Assembly (NCBI RefSeq): GCF_018324205.1
Contig: NZ_AP023356.1
Span: forward strand, 3,551,501-3,615,500
Direction: 5' to 3'
Length of the DNA: 64,000 bases
Source: Actinoplanes ianthinogenes
GTDB taxonomy: Bacteria; Actinomycetota; Actinomycetes; Mycobacteriales; Micromonosporaceae
This document shows positions 30,894-39,593 of this stretch, in pieces; within the stretch, counting starts at the first letter, position 1, and each line of letters opens with the position of its first letter. Both the position numbers and the translations under genes were made by a program. The notes under the pieces were generated by a model. The model was not told the origin of the DNA, searched no databases, and saw only the letters and a program-made list of their open reading frames with translations.

Positions 30894-31063
30894 CGCGCTA
30901 TTGACCCTCCTGTATTGAACGCACCGTTGCGATCGAGCCGGTCCGTCGGCCGGCCTTGCCTGGCCGCGGACATGTCAGAAAGGTTACCCGCCAGTAGCTT
31001 TGCTGTTGCCGGCCACCCAGAGTGACACACCTCACTAGCATCTGCCGCAGGAGGTTTCATGAC

Positions 31064-31249
31064 ATGTCCGGCACGGTTAACCTGACCGGCACCCATCCTC
31101 TCGCAAACCGAGGGGAAGCGGAGCCGCACGCCCACGGCCGATCCGATCCCGACTCTCCGTGGTGCCGCTGTGGCCAGCTACGGGAGACCTGCGTGAGTGA
31201 CGAAGTACGCAATCTCTGGCACCACCTTCTTGACCCGTCCGGTCAATAA
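31064..31249 (+). CDS. Small hypothetical protein with a WCRCG motif
   Basis: 61 aa starting ATG 31064, preceded by a perfect AGGAGG at 31049–31054 (9-base spacing). Sequence is hydrophilic, with His/Arg/Asp-rich middle and SPWCRCGQLRETCVSDEVRN, giving three cysteines in CxC-x5-C. There is no TM or signal. It could bind a metal ion, but this is inference. The end overlaps the longer start option of the following DUF202 gene by 52 bases out of frame. An overlapping ATG at 31059 opens only an eight-codon frame. No homologue is recognised, so whether it is a true gene rests on the strong RBS. Confidence 0.5.
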   Translation: MSGTVNLTGTHPLANRGEAEPHAHGRSDPDSPWCRCGQLRETCVSDEVRNLWHHLLDPSGQ

Positions 31250-31256
31250 TCGGCGA

Positions 31257-31643
31257 GTGTTCGGTGGCCTGCGACAGTGGTTCGACCCGGAGAGCGCCCA
31301 TACCGAGGGCACCACACCGGACTATCGGTTCTCGCTGGCCAACGAACGGACCTTCCTGGCCTGGATCCGCACCGGGCTCGCGCTGATCGCCGGCGGACTG
31401 GCCTGTGCCCAGTTCCTGCCGCCGCTGCCGATCGCCCGGTTACGAGAGATCATCGCGATCGCGCTGCTGGTGCTCGGCGGCGTGGTCGCGCTACGTGCGG
31501 TGGATCACTGGGCCCGGGCCGAGCGGGCCATGCGGCTCGGCATCGACCTGCCCCGCTCCCGGTTCCCGGCGGTCCTGGCGATCACCGTGGCGATCGGAGC
31601 GGTGCTGCTGGTCGCCGCGGTGCTGTACCGGGTCGTCGCGTGA
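31257..31643 (+). CDS. DUF202-family small membrane protein
   Basis: 128 aa from GTG 31257. Signature DYRFSLANERTFLAWIRTGL (residues about 22–41), then TM segments LIAGGLACAQFLPPL, IIAIALLVLGGVVALR and VLAITVAIGAVLLVAAVLY. Function of the family is not established. A longer start at GTG 31197 (20 more residues) has a better RBS (GGGAG) but overlaps the small Cys ORF; the shorter form matches the usual N-terminus of DUF202 proteins and would need leaderless translation, with AATAAT at 31245–31250 as a possible −10. Coupled to the next gene by a GTGA overlap. Confidence 0.82.
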   Translation: MFGGLRQWFDPESAHTEGTTPDYRFSLANERTFLAWIRTGLALIAGGLACAQFLPPLPIARLREIIAIALLVLGGVVALRAVDHWARAERAMRLGIDLPRSRFPAVLAITVAIGAVLLVAAVLYRVVA

Positions 31644-31945
31644 CCACCCGCGACCCCGGGGCCTCGCCGGAGCGCACCCGCCTGGCCTGGCGGCGCACCG
31701 GCCTGTCCGCCGCCGCGGTCGCCCTGCTCGCCGCCCGCCCGGCCGTCCATCCCGGCGCCGGCCCGGCCGAGTGGCTGATCGCCGGCGCCGCGCTGGGCGG
31801 CTGGGCGGCCCTGGCGGCCCTCGCCCTGCACCGCGCACCCGGCCTGCGAGCCCGTCCACCCCGGCCCGCGCCCCGCTCGATCAGGGCCTACGCGCTGATC
31901 ACCGCGGCTCTCGCGGTCCTCGGCGGGCTGGTTGTCATGCTCTGA
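31640..31945 (+). CDS. Second DUF202-like small membrane protein
   Basis: 101 aa from GTG 31640, overlapping the previous stop by four bases. It keeps ERTRLAWRRTGLSAAAVALL, a shortened DUF202 pattern, and has three hydrophobic segments. The pair of short and longer DUF202 proteins in tandem is common in actinobacteria and suggests a two-component membrane complex; function unknown. Confidence 0.8.
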   Translation: MTTRDPGASPERTRLAWRRTGLSAAAVALLAARPAVHPGAGPAEWLIAGAALGGWAALAALALHRAPGLRARPPRPAPRSIRAYALITAALAVLGGLVVML

Positions 31946-31983
31946 TCGTCGCCGGAGGGCGTCGGGCGGGGCATCATTGCCCC

Positions 31984-32316
31984 ATGGTCCGGTTGTTCAT
32001 CTTCTTGGCCGCGGTCGCGCTCGTCCTGCTGATCCTGGCGCTCATCGCCTGCCTGTCGGCGGATCGCGTGCGTGGCATGCCGCGGCTGCTCTGGGTCCTG
32101 GTCGTCGTGCTGATCCCGCTGGCCGGGCCGATCGCGTATTTCCTGTGGGGCCGCCCGGCGAGCCCGGCCGCCCGGCGCCCGGCCACCCGGCCGTCCTCGC
32201 CGGACGACGACCCGGACTTCCTACGCTCGATGGACACCGAGCAGTCCCGGCGGGAGCGGGAGCTGCTCGCCCAGTGGGAGCGCGAGCTGCGTCACGACGA
32301 CGAGCAACAGCAGTAA
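31984..32316 (+). CDS. Small membrane protein with PLDc_N domain
   Basis: 110 aa. Two TM segments (about 4–25, 34–54) with LLWVLVVVLIPLAGPIAYFL and WGRP, the N-terminal domain found before phospholipase-D/cardiolipin synthase domains but without the catalytic part. The tail is charged (RRERELLAQWERELRHDDEQ) and probably helical. Follows the DUF202 pair by 38 bp. No known role. Confidence 0.8.
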   Translation: MVRLFIFLAAVALVLLILALIACLSADRVRGMPRLLWVLVVVLIPLAGPIAYFLWGRPASPAARRPATRPSSPDDDPDFLRSMDTEQSRRERELLAQWERELRHDDEQQQ

Positions 32317-32335
32317 CTTTGTGCAGATCGCGCGA

Positions 32336-33943
32336 TCAGGCCAGCACGGAGCTGCGCGGGTAGGCGTCGGCCGGATCGGTCAGCACGTTGACCAGATAGG
32401 GGACCCCGGCGTCGAAGGCCCGCCGCAGCGCCGGCCCGACCTCGGACGCCTTCGCCACCGTCTCCCCCGCGCCGCCCAGCGCCCGGACCACCTCGTCGTA
32501 CCGGATCCCCGGCTGGAGATCGGCCGCCACGTCGAAGCCGTACATGGCCCGCATCGGGTGCTTCTCCAGCCCCCACATCCCGTTGTTGCCGACCACCAGC
32601 ACCACCGGCAGCCCCTGCCGGACCAGTGACTCCACGTCCATCAGGGAGAACCCGGCGGCGCCGTCGCCCAGCAGCACGCAGATCTGCCTGCCGGGGTAGG
32701 TGACCCGGGCCCCCATCGCGTAGCCCAGGCCGGTGCCCAGGCAGCCGTACGGACCCGGGTCGAGCCAGGTCCCGGGCTGGGCCGGCTCCAGGAACCGCCC
32801 GGCGTACGAGACGAAGTCCCCGCCGTCCCCGATCGTCACCGCGTCCGGCGCGAGAACCTTGCGCAGCTCGCCGTAGATCCGGGCCGGCTTGATCGGGTCG
32901 CTCTCGGCGGCCATCAGCTCGACGTCGCGGAACCGGGCGGCGTCCTCGGCCACCCGCAACCCGGCGATCCACTCCTCGTGATCACCGGTCGTCGCGGCCA
33001 GCCCGCGCAGAATCACCCGGAGGTCGCCGACCGGCGAGACCGCCGGAGTGACATGTGTCGCACGCTGCTCGGCCGAGTCGACGACGTGCACCACCCGGGC
33101 CGCCCCGAAGTCGCCGAAGCCCAGCCGGAAGTCCAGCGGGGTGCCCACCACGGCGACCACGTCGGCCTGGCCGAGGGCGACCCGGCGGGCCCGGGCGAAG
33201 GCGAGCGGATGCCCGGGCGGGAGCGCGCCGCGACCCATCCCGTTGGTGAAGACCGGGACCCGCAACGCCTCCGCGGCGGCCCGCAGCTCGGCGATCGCGT
33301 CACCGGTCCAGACGTCCGAGCCGGCCACGATCACCGGGCGATCCGCGTCCCGCAGCAACACGGCCGCGCGGGTCACCTCGTCCGGATCGGGCTCCAGGAC
33401 CGGCACGGCCGGGACGCCCGGGTCGGCCGCCGCCGAGGTGGAGAAGATCACGTCGAGCGGCAGATCCAGGAAGGCCGGGCCGCGGTGCGGGGTGAGCGCG
33501 GCGGTCAGGGCCGCGCCGATCTGACCGGGGATCTCGGCGCAGTCGGTGACCGTGGCGGCGTACTTGGTGACCGGGGCGACCAGCGGGACGTGGTCGAGCT
33601 CCTGGAGGCTGCCCGCGCCCCAGCGGAAGGCGGGTGCCCGCCCGCCCAGCACCAGCACCGGCGAGCCGTTGAAGTGGGCGCTGGTCAGGCCGGAGATGCC
33701 GTTGGTCACCCCGGGACCGGCGGTGAGCACGGCCAGGCCCGGCCGGCGTCGCAGCTTGGCCACCGCCTCGGCGGCGAAGACCGCGGACTGCTCGTGCCGC
33801 ACGTCGTAGAGGCCGAACCCGGACTCGTGGGCGGCCGCGTAGAGCGGGAAGACGTGACCGCCGGAGAGGGTGAACATCTCGGTCACCCCGAACGCCCGGA
33901 GCGCCGCCAGCGCCAGCTCCCCGCCGTGCCCCTCGATCGGCAT
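32336..33943 (-). CDS. Thiamine-diphosphate enzyme, acetolactate-synthase-like
   Basis: 535 aa with the three domains of the IlvB/POX family. Catalytic Glu in VRHEQSAVFAAEA (about 50), GPGVTNGISGL, and ThDP/Mg motif GDGAAGFSLMDVES … VVGNNGMWG. It could make acetolactate or act as another 2-oxo-acid decarboxylase; the catalytic subunit alone has no small regulatory partner nearby, so it may not serve in valine biosynthesis. It starts 12 bp after the Hsp70-like gene stop, so the two are probably co-transcribed. Confidence 0.85.
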   Translation of the reverse strand: MPIEGHGGELALAALRAFGVTEMFTLSGGHVFPLYAAAHESGFGLYDVRHEQSAVFAAEAVAKLRRRPGLAVLTAGPGVTNGISGLTSAHFNGSPVLVLGGRAPAFRWGAGSLQELDHVPLVAPVTKYAATVTDCAEIPGQIGAALTAALTPHRGPAFLDLPLDVIFSTSAAADPGVPAVPVLEPDPDEVTRAAVLLRDADRPVIVAGSDVWTGDAIAELRAAAEALRVPVFTNGMGRGALPPGHPLAFARARRVALGQADVVAVVGTPLDFRLGFGDFGAARVVHVVDSAEQRATHVTPAVSPVGDLRVILRGLAATTGDHEEWIAGLRVAEDAARFRDVELMAAESDPIKPARIYGELRKVLAPDAVTIGDGGDFVSYAGRFLEPAQPGTWLDPGPYGCLGTGLGYAMGARVTYPGRQICVLLGDGAAGFSLMDVESLVRQGLPVVLVVGNNGMWGLEKHPMRAMYGFDVAADLQPGIRYDEVVRALGGAGETVAKASEVGPALRRAFDAGVPYLVNVLTDPADAYPRSSVLA

Positions 33944-33955
33944 CTCGCCCTCCGT

Positions 33956-36373
33956 CTACGGATGCACCAGGCTCACGATCTGCTTGAACACCTCGACGGC
34001 GTCCTGTTTCCAGCTCTTGCCCGGATCCCCGTACCCGTAGGCCACGATCAGCGCGGCGATCGGTACACAGATCATCGTCAGCAGGCTGAGCAGCACCTGG
34101 AAGAAGCGGAGCAGCCGGCTCTTGCGCCGCTTCGGCTTCGGCGCCGGCTGCCGCTTCTGCTCGGCTTGCTTCGGCCGGGCCGGCTTGGGAGCCTTCCTCG
34201 GCTGCTGCTGGGGCACGCTCGGCGGGCGCGGCGCGGCGACCACGGCCCGCCCGGACACCGGGCGCGCCTGCCCGGTCACCGGAGAGACCGGCCGGGCATG
34301 CGCCACCACCGGGTTCGCCGGCCGCGACGGGGCCGCTTTCGGTGCGGGTTGATTTTTGCGTACGCCGGGAGTGCGCACCTCGTGCTGCGGCGGACTGGTC
34401 GGCATCGTGGCGTCCGGGTCGTGCCGCCAGTGCGGGGGCTCGGCGTCCGGCCACGGGTCGACCGGTGGGCGCATGTGCGGGGGGACCACGAGCTCCGGAC
34501 GGATCTCGGTCTCCCGGTTGTCCACGTCGGGCTCACGGGCGGTCTTGCCCTGCGATGTCGCCGGGGCGGCGGCCCGATCGAGCGGGCGGCGGCCGGACGG
34601 CTCGTCCCCGGACTCCGGCAGCGGTCCGGCGGCCGCACCCGGCACGCGGGGCGGCAACGAACCGGCTGCGGCACCCGGCACCCGCGCAGGCAGCGAACCG
34701 GCACCACCCGGCGCCTGGGCGGGCAGTGACCCGGCAATAGCGCCCGACGCCCCGGCAGCAGCCCCTGATACCTGCGCGGCCGACGACCCCCCAGCAGCCC
34801 TCGGCGCCTGGGCGGGCAACGACCCGGCAGCAGCACCCGGCGCCTGCGCGGCCGGCAACCCGGCAGTAGCGCCCGGCGCCTGTGCGGCCAGCGACCCGGC
34901 AGCAGCACCCGGCGCCTGCGCGGCCGGCGATCCGGCAGACCCGCCGGACGCCTGGGCAGACGTGCCCGGGAGCCGTGCGGGCGGCGGGCCGGCAGCAGCC
35001 CCCTGGCCTCCGGCCGTCAGCGCCGAGCCGGCCGCCTCCGGGATCGATTGCGCCTCAACCGGCTGGGTCATGATCGGAAGGTCCGATTTATCGGACCTGC
35101 CGGATGCGCCGACCGGCGGCGGCGTCGTCGGCTCACTGAAGTCCCGCACCACCGGCGCCGGCCCGCTGAAGTCCCGCACCGCAGGCGTCGTGAGCTCGCT
35201 GAACTCGGACGCCACCGGCATCGCCGGCCCACCGAACTCCGGCAACGACCGCGACGGCAGCCGCAACTCGGCCGTCGGTCCGGGCGCCGCCGGCTCCGAC
35301 GCCAGCAACGCCGCCCCGGCCAGGATGCTCCCCTCGGCCACCACCAGCTCCGGCTGCTCGATCACCACCGGCGGCTCCCCCAGCTCCCGGTGCAGCAGCG
35401 TCGCCACCAACGGGATCCGGCTGGCCCCGCCGACCAGGAACACCCCGGCCAGCCGCCCGGCCGGCAGGTCCGCGAACGTCAGCAGGTTCCGCGTGATCCG
35501 GACGGTCTGCTCCAGCACCGGCCGGGCGACCTGCTCCAGCTCGTCCCGGGTCAGGTGCACCTCGGTGTCCAGCAGCGGCACCACGAAGTCGGCGGACTGC
35601 GCCCGGGACAGCCGCTCCTTGGCGATCCGCACGTCGTCCCAGAGCTGCCGGCGGGCGCGGCGCTCCTCGACCGTGGACGGCTCCAGCAGCCGCTGCCAGG
35701 CGTCCGACTGCATGTGCTCGACCAGCGCCGCGTCCACGTCCAGGCCGCCCAGGTCGTCCCGCCCGTCGACGGCGAGCACCTCGAAGCCGGTGGCGGTCCG
35801 CGAGACCAGGCTGGCGTCGAAGGTGCCGGCTCCGAAGTCGTGCACCATCAGCACCGAGCCGATCGGCACGTCCCGCCCGAGCACCTCGGCGAAGTAGGTG
35901 GCCGCCGCGACCGGCTCGGCGACCAGCCGGGCGCCGGACAGCCCGGCCCGGGCGGCCGCCTCGGCCAGCAGGGTGCGCCGGGTGGCGCCCCAGGTCGCGG
36001 GGCAGGTGAGCGTGGTCTCCGGCCGATACGGCCCGACGGCGCGATGCCACTCCTCGACCACCCGGGCGAGCACCGCGGTGATCAGGTCCACGACGTCGAA
36101 CTCCCGCTCGCCGAGCAGGACCAGGCCGTCGTCGACCCGGCGTTTCGGGTTCGGCTCGAAACGGGCGGGCTCCAGGCGGGCACTGTGCACCGCGTCCCGC
36201 CCGACCAGCAGGCTGCCCGCGGCGTCCGCGAAGACGGCGGACGGCAGCAGGGGCGAGCCGTCGACCAGGATCGGCCGCGCGCGCCCATCCGGCCACCGCG
36301 CGACGGCGACGGTGTTGGAGGTGCCGAAGTCGATGCCGAGGGCGTACTTCGGACCACCCTGGTCGATGGACAT
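33956..36373 (-). CDS. Membrane-anchored Hsp70-like ATPase without substrate-binding domain
   Basis: 805 aa. Residues 1–370 form an Hsp70-type nucleotide-binding domain: GIDFGTSNTVAVA (phosphate 1), VHDFGAGTFDAS (phosphate 2), FLVGGASRIPLVATLL (adenosine). No β-sandwich substrate-binding domain follows. Instead there is a long disordered region with FSE-L and Pro-rich stretches, a block of 12-residue AQAPGAAAGSLP-type repeats (about 460–580), basic Pro/Lys-rich sequence, and one TM near 765–785 (FFQVLLSLLTMICVPIAALI) before a short C-terminal tail. The ATPase should face the cytoplasm. Partner unknown. Precedes the thiamine-diphosphate enzyme gene by 12 bp. Confidence 0.88.
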   Translation of the reverse strand: MSIDQGGPKYALGIDFGTSNTVAVARWPDGRARPILVDGSPLLPSAVFADAAGSLLVGRDAVHSARLEPARFEPNPKRRVDDGLVLLGEREFDVVDLITAVLARVVEEWHRAVGPYRPETTLTCPATWGATRRTLLAEAAARAGLSGARLVAEPVAAATYFAEVLGRDVPIGSVLMVHDFGAGTFDASLVSRTATGFEVLAVDGRDDLGGLDVDAALVEHMQSDAWQRLLEPSTVEERRARRQLWDDVRIAKERLSRAQSADFVVPLLDTEVHLTRDELEQVARPVLEQTVRITRNLLTFADLPAGRLAGVFLVGGASRIPLVATLLHRELGEPPVVIEQPELVVAEGSILAGAALLASEPAAPGPTAELRLPSRSLPEFGGPAMPVASEFSELTTPAVRDFSGPAPVVRDFSEPTTPPPVGASGRSDKSDLPIMTQPVEAQSIPEAAGSALTAGGQGAAAGPPPARLPGTSAQASGGSAGSPAAQAPGAAAGSLAAQAPGATAGLPAAQAPGAAAGSLPAQAPRAAGGSSAAQVSGAAAGASGAIAGSLPAQAPGGAGSLPARVPGAAAGSLPPRVPGAAAGPLPESGDEPSGRRPLDRAAAPATSQGKTAREPDVDNRETEIRPELVVPPHMRPPVDPWPDAEPPHWRHDPDATMPTSPPQHEVRTPGVRKNQPAPKAAPSRPANPVVAHARPVSPVTGQARPVSGRAVVAAPRPPSVPQQQPRKAPKPARPKQAEQKRQPAPKPKRRKSRLLRFFQVLLSLLTMICVPIAALIVAYGYGDPGKSWKQDAVEVFKQIVSLVHP
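34640..34970. repeat. 36-bp repeats inside the Hsp70-like gene
   Basis: About eight to ten degenerate copies of a 36-bp unit, approximately GCACCCGGCGCCTGCGCGGC plus GGGCGGCGACCCGGCAGCA-like sequence, coding on the minus strand for 12-residue AQAPGAAAGSLP segments. Boundaries are approximate. Confidence 0.8.
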
Positions 36374-36414
36374 GAGCGAAGTCTAGGCGGTGCCTGTGAC
36401 AGGTAGGGCCACCG

Positions 36415-37188
36415 TCACTGTCCGGTGAACTTCGGCTTCCGCTTCTCGACGAAAGCGGTGGTGCCCTCCACCCGATCGTCGGTGGCGAACAGTCCGGCGA
36501 ACAGGTGCGACTCCAGCGCCAGGCCGGCCGCCAGGTCCATGCTGAGCCCGGCGTCGATGGCCTGCTTGGCGGCGCGCAGCGCGAGGGCGGGCCCGGTCAC
36601 GTAGGGCTGGACCAGCTCGACAGCCGTCTCGTACACCCGGTCGGCCGGGACCACCCGGTCGGCGAGCCCGATCCGCTCCGCCTCGGCCGCGGTCACCATC
36701 CGGCCGGAGAAGATCAGCTCCTTGGCCCGGGCCGGGCCGACCAGGCGGGCCAGCCGCTGGGTGCCGCCGGCGCCCGGGATGATGCCCAGCTTGATCTCCG
36801 GCTGGCCGAGCTTGGCGTCCTCGGCCACCACCCGCCAGTCGCAGGCCAGGGCCAGCTCGCAGCCGCCGCCCAGGGCGAACCCGGTGATCGCGGCCACCAC
36901 CGGCTTGGGGATCCGGGCGACCGCGTCGAACGCCCCGGAGAGCGCCGCGGCCCGGCCCACCATGTGCTGATAGCTGACTGTCGTGAACTCGGTGATGTCG
37001 GCGCCGGCGGCGAACACCTTCGCCCCGCCCCAGACCACCACGGCACGCACCGCGGGATCGCCGGCCGCGGCCGTCGCCGCCGCCCGCAACTCCTCCTGCA
37101 CCTGGGTGTTCAGCGCGTTCATCGGGGGTCGTTCGAGCCGGATCGTCCCGATCCCGTCCGCGATCTCCAGCCGTACGAACTCGCCCAC
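36415..37188 (-). CDS. Enoyl-CoA hydratase/isomerase family protein
   Basis: 257 aa from GTG 37188 with CGGAGG 9 bases before it. Crotonase fold: ALNTQVQEELRAAATAA, oxyanion loops (FAAGADITEF, GFALGGGCELALACDWRV), catalytic Glu in QPEIKLGIIPGAGGTQRL (two acidic positions typical of hydratases are present, GCE and the Glu in PEI). Likely hydrates enoyl-CoA in fatty or branched-chain acid degradation, though exact substrate is open. No operon partner; upstream of it the DUF6232-like gene is divergent. Confidence 0.92.
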   Translation of the reverse strand: MGEFVRLEIADGIGTIRLERPPMNALNTQVQEELRAAATAAAGDPAVRAVVVWGGAKVFAAGADITEFTTVSYQHMVGRAAALSGAFDAVARIPKPVVAAITGFALGGGCELALACDWRVVAEDAKLGQPEIKLGIIPGAGGTQRLARLVGPARAKELIFSGRMVTAAEAERIGLADRVVPADRVYETAVELVQPYVTGPALALRAAKQAIDAGLSMDLAAGLALESHLFAGLFATDDRVEGTTAFVEKRKPKFTGQ

Positions 37189-37266
37189 GCCGAACCTCCG
37201 TTGGTTGCCGTTTCGCAGCCAGCCTACGACGGGTACCGACTAGATTGGGTCCCCTGGGGAGGACAG

Positions 37267-37728
37267 ATGACCACGTACTACCGGGACCCGGACGTGCTGA
37301 TCACTTCGTCCGGGATCCATATGAACGGCCGCGACTTCCGCCTGCCCGAGCTGATCCAGGTGTGGCACACCAAGGGCGCCCGGTCCTGGTCGGTGATCGC
37401 CAAGCGGGGTGCCTTCGGGCTCACCATTCTGCTGCCGCTGCTGGTCGGCGCGCTCGCCGTCGGGCTGGCGCTGGCGCTACGCATCGATCTCTCGCACACG
37501 ATCGCGATGGTGATCGGCGGGGTGCTGATCGGGCTGGCCGTGGTGCCGGTCGCCGACCTGATGCTGGAGCGGGTCGACCGGTCATACGACCAGGGCAGCC
37601 GGACCATCGAGATCTGGGGCCGGGTGCGCGGCGGCGAGGTGCTGCTGCTGCGGACCACGAACGCGCAGCGGTTCGGCCGGATCTACCGCGCGCTGCAACG
37701 GGCCATGGAGCCGGCGGTGCGCCGCTGA
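37267..37728 (+). CDS. Small membrane protein, DUF6232-like
   Basis: 153 aa from ATG 37267 with GAGGAC just upstream. Starts MTTYYRDPDVLITSSGIHMN, has two TM segments (about 52–74, 80–98) and a C-terminal cytoplasmic part (SRTIEIWGRVRGGEVLLLRT, then …RIYRALQRAMEP). It resembles actinobacterial proteins with an Ig/PH-like fold around a two-TM hairpin. Function unknown. Confidence 0.72.
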   Translation: MTTYYRDPDVLITSSGIHMNGRDFRLPELIQVWHTKGARSWSVIAKRGAFGLTILLPLLVGALAVGLALALRIDLSHTIAMVIGGVLIGLAVVPVADLMLERVDRSYDQGSRTIEIWGRVRGGEVLLLRTTNAQRFGRIYRALQRAMEPAVRR

Positions 37729-37745
37729 CTGGTTAGAGTGCCCGG

Positions 37746-38114
37746 ATGAACAGTGCCCGTTCGAACAAGGATGCCGCGGCATTGGCCGGGTTGCTCGCCA
37801 CCACGGGCGTACTGCATTTCGTGGCGCCGAAGCCGTTCGACGCGATCGTGCCGAAGTCGTTGCCCGGGTCGGCGCGGCAATGGACGTACCTCAGTGGTGT
37901 CGCCGAATTGGCAGTGGCCGCGGCCGTCGCGCATCCCCGCACCCGGCGGATCGGCGGTCTTGCCGCCGCCGCGCTGTTCGCCGGCGTCTTCCCGGCGAAC
38001 GTCAAGATGGCCTGGGACTGGCGGCACGCCTCGCCCGCCAAGCGCGCGATCGCGTTCGGCCGCCTCCCGTTGCAGGCCCCGCTGATCGCCTGGGCCCTGC
38101 GGGTATCTCGCTGA
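37746..38114 (+). CDS. DoxX-like small membrane protein
   Basis: 122 aa with four hydrophobic segments. GVLHFVAPKPFDAIVPKSLP and GVAELAVAAAVAHPRTRRIG are typical of the short DoxX-like family. It starts 17 bp after the previous gene, so co-transcription is likely. Proposed family roles (oxidoreductase partner) are not proved. Confidence 0.75.
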   Translation: MNSARSNKDAAALAGLLATTGVLHFVAPKPFDAIVPKSLPGSARQWTYLSGVAELAVAAAVAHPRTRRIGGLAAAALFAGVFPANVKMAWDWRHASPAKRAIAFGRLPLQAPLIAWALRVSR

Positions 38115-38157
38115 TTCCACCGAAAAGGCCGTCCGCATTCGGCACGATCGAATCACC

Positions 38158-38700
38158 ATGAGAGCGACGCGGATACGGCCCACCGGGATCGAGCGCACCT
38201 TCGGTGACCACGAGATGATCGTCACCAAGACCGATCCGCGTGGCGTGATCACCTACGCCAACGACGTCTTCCTGCGCGTCTCGGCGCTCACCGAGGCCGA
38301 GGCGGTCGGGCAGCCGCACAACCTGATCCGGCATCCGGACATGCCCCGCGGCGTGTTCAAGCTGCTCTGGGACGCGCTCGGGGAGCAGCGGGAGATCTTC
38401 GCCTACGTGCTGAACCTGGCCGCCGACGGCGCGCACTACTGGGTCCTGGCGCACGTCACGCCCAGTTACGACGCCGGCGGCCGGGTGGTCGGTTACCACT
38501 CCAACCGGCGTCGCCCGGCCCCGGCCGCGGTCGCCGCGATCAGCGATCTGTACGCGAAGGTCCGCGCCGCCGAGTCTCGCCACGATCACACCCCGGACGC
38601 CGTCGCGGCCGGTCACCAGGCGCTCCAGGACATCCTCGCCGAGCGCGGCATGGAGTACGACGAGTTGGTCTGGTCGCTGACCAACGGCGGTGGTCGATGA
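38158..38700 (+). CDS. Aer-like PAS domain protein (redox/FAD sensor, stand-alone)
   Basis: 180 aa. One PAS domain, residues about 15–125: [20 protein letters not shown] and [19 protein letters not shown]. The N(L/I)-RHPDMP-x2-x-F motif is that of FAD-binding PAS domains in Aer aerotaxis receptors. The last ~50 residues are helical and polar. It has no TM and no signalling domain; the next gene, overlapping by four bases, encodes a receptor-type signalling domain. The two may act as one split aerotaxis receptor, which is inference. Confidence 0.85.
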   Translation: MRATRIRPTGIERTFGDHEMIVTKTDPRGVITYANDVFLRVSALTEAEAVGQPHNLIRHPDMPRGVFKLLWDALGEQREIFAYVLNLAADGAHYWVLAHVTPSYDAGGRVVGYHSNRRRPAPAAVAAISDLYAKVRAAESRHDHTPDAVAAGHQALQDILAERGMEYDELVWSLTNGGGR

Positions 38701-39590
38701 GGGCGGCCGACGACCCGCTGGCCGTGATCACGGAGACCTGCCGGCGGATGACCGCCGGCGACTTCGAGGCCCGGCTCGCCCCGATCGGCGAGAGCGAGTC
38801 CGCGCAGGCCGCCCGGACCGCGCTGAACGGCCTGCTGGACCGGCTGGACGCGTTCGCCCGGGAGGCCGGCGCCGCCTCCGCCGCGGCCGCCGACGGCCGC
38901 TTCTACCGGCGCTTCCTGACCACCGGGTTGCAGGGCACGTTCCGGCTGGCCGCCGAGCAGATCAACGAGTCGGTCAGCGCGATGCGCCGCAACGCCGACC
39001 AGATCGCCGAGGCGACCCGGGCCCGGCACGCGCTGGCCGACGAGCTGGAGTCCGCCGTGCTGACCGTTTCCGAACAGGTGGCGACCGCGGCCACCGAGAT
39101 GGGCGCGTCGGCGAACGGCCTGGCCACCTTCGCCCGCGGCGCGGTCGCCGACGCCGAGCGCGGGCTCGGCACGGTCACCTCGCTGCGCACCGCGTCCGAG
39201 GAGATCCGGCACGCGGTCGACCTGATCAACCAGGTGGCCTCGCAGACCCGGCTGCTGGCGCTCAACGCGACCATCGAGGCGGCGCGGGCCGGCGAGGCGG
39301 GCCGCGGCTTCACCGTGGTGGCGAACGAGGTGAAGACCCTCGCGAACGAGACCAGCGCGTCCAGTGAGGAGATCATGGGCCAGGTCAACACGGTGCAGCA
39401 GGCCGCGGCCGACGCGGTCGGCGTGCTGGAGGCGGTGAGCCGCAGCTTCCGTGAGATCAACAACCTGATCGACGGGATCGCGGTCGCGGTGGACGGCGGC
39501 GGCGCCGCCGGCACCACCGGATTGTCCCAGCTGGCCGAGGTGTTGCGCGCCGAGGTGACGCGTTTCCTGACGACCGCCCGCCAATCCTGA
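38697..39590 (+). CDS. Soluble chemoreceptor-like signalling protein
   Basis: 297 aa, ATG at 38697 overlapping the PAS gene stop (ATGA). No TM, HAMP or sensor domain. Long α-helical coiled-coil with the hairpin tip [32 protein letters not shown] of methyl-accepting chemotaxis proteins (residues about 184–213). The N-terminal ~110 residues are helical with Ala-rich stretches. It probably forms a trimer-of-dimers type receptor tip that contacts CheA and CheW elsewhere in the genome. Stop is only three bases from that of convergent rbsK. Confidence 0.88.
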   Translation: MRAADDPLAVITETCRRMTAGDFEARLAPIGESESAQAARTALNGLLDRLDAFAREAGAASAAAADGRFYRRFLTTGLQGTFRLAAEQINESVSAMRRNADQIAEATRARHALADELESAVLTVSEQVATAATEMGASANGLATFARGAVADAERGLGTVTSLRTASEEIRHAVDLINQVASQTRLLALNATIEAARAGEAGRGFTVVANEVKTLANETSASSEEIMGQVNTVQQAAADAVGVLEAVSRSFREINNLIDGIAVAVDGGGAAGTTGLSQLAEVLRAEVTRFLTTARQS

Positions 39591-39593
39591 GGA

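Noticed and set aside
32326-32337. GATCGCGCGATC palindrome as a terminator between convergent genes
   Set aside because: Short self-complementary sequence without room for a loop; a stable hairpin is doubtful.
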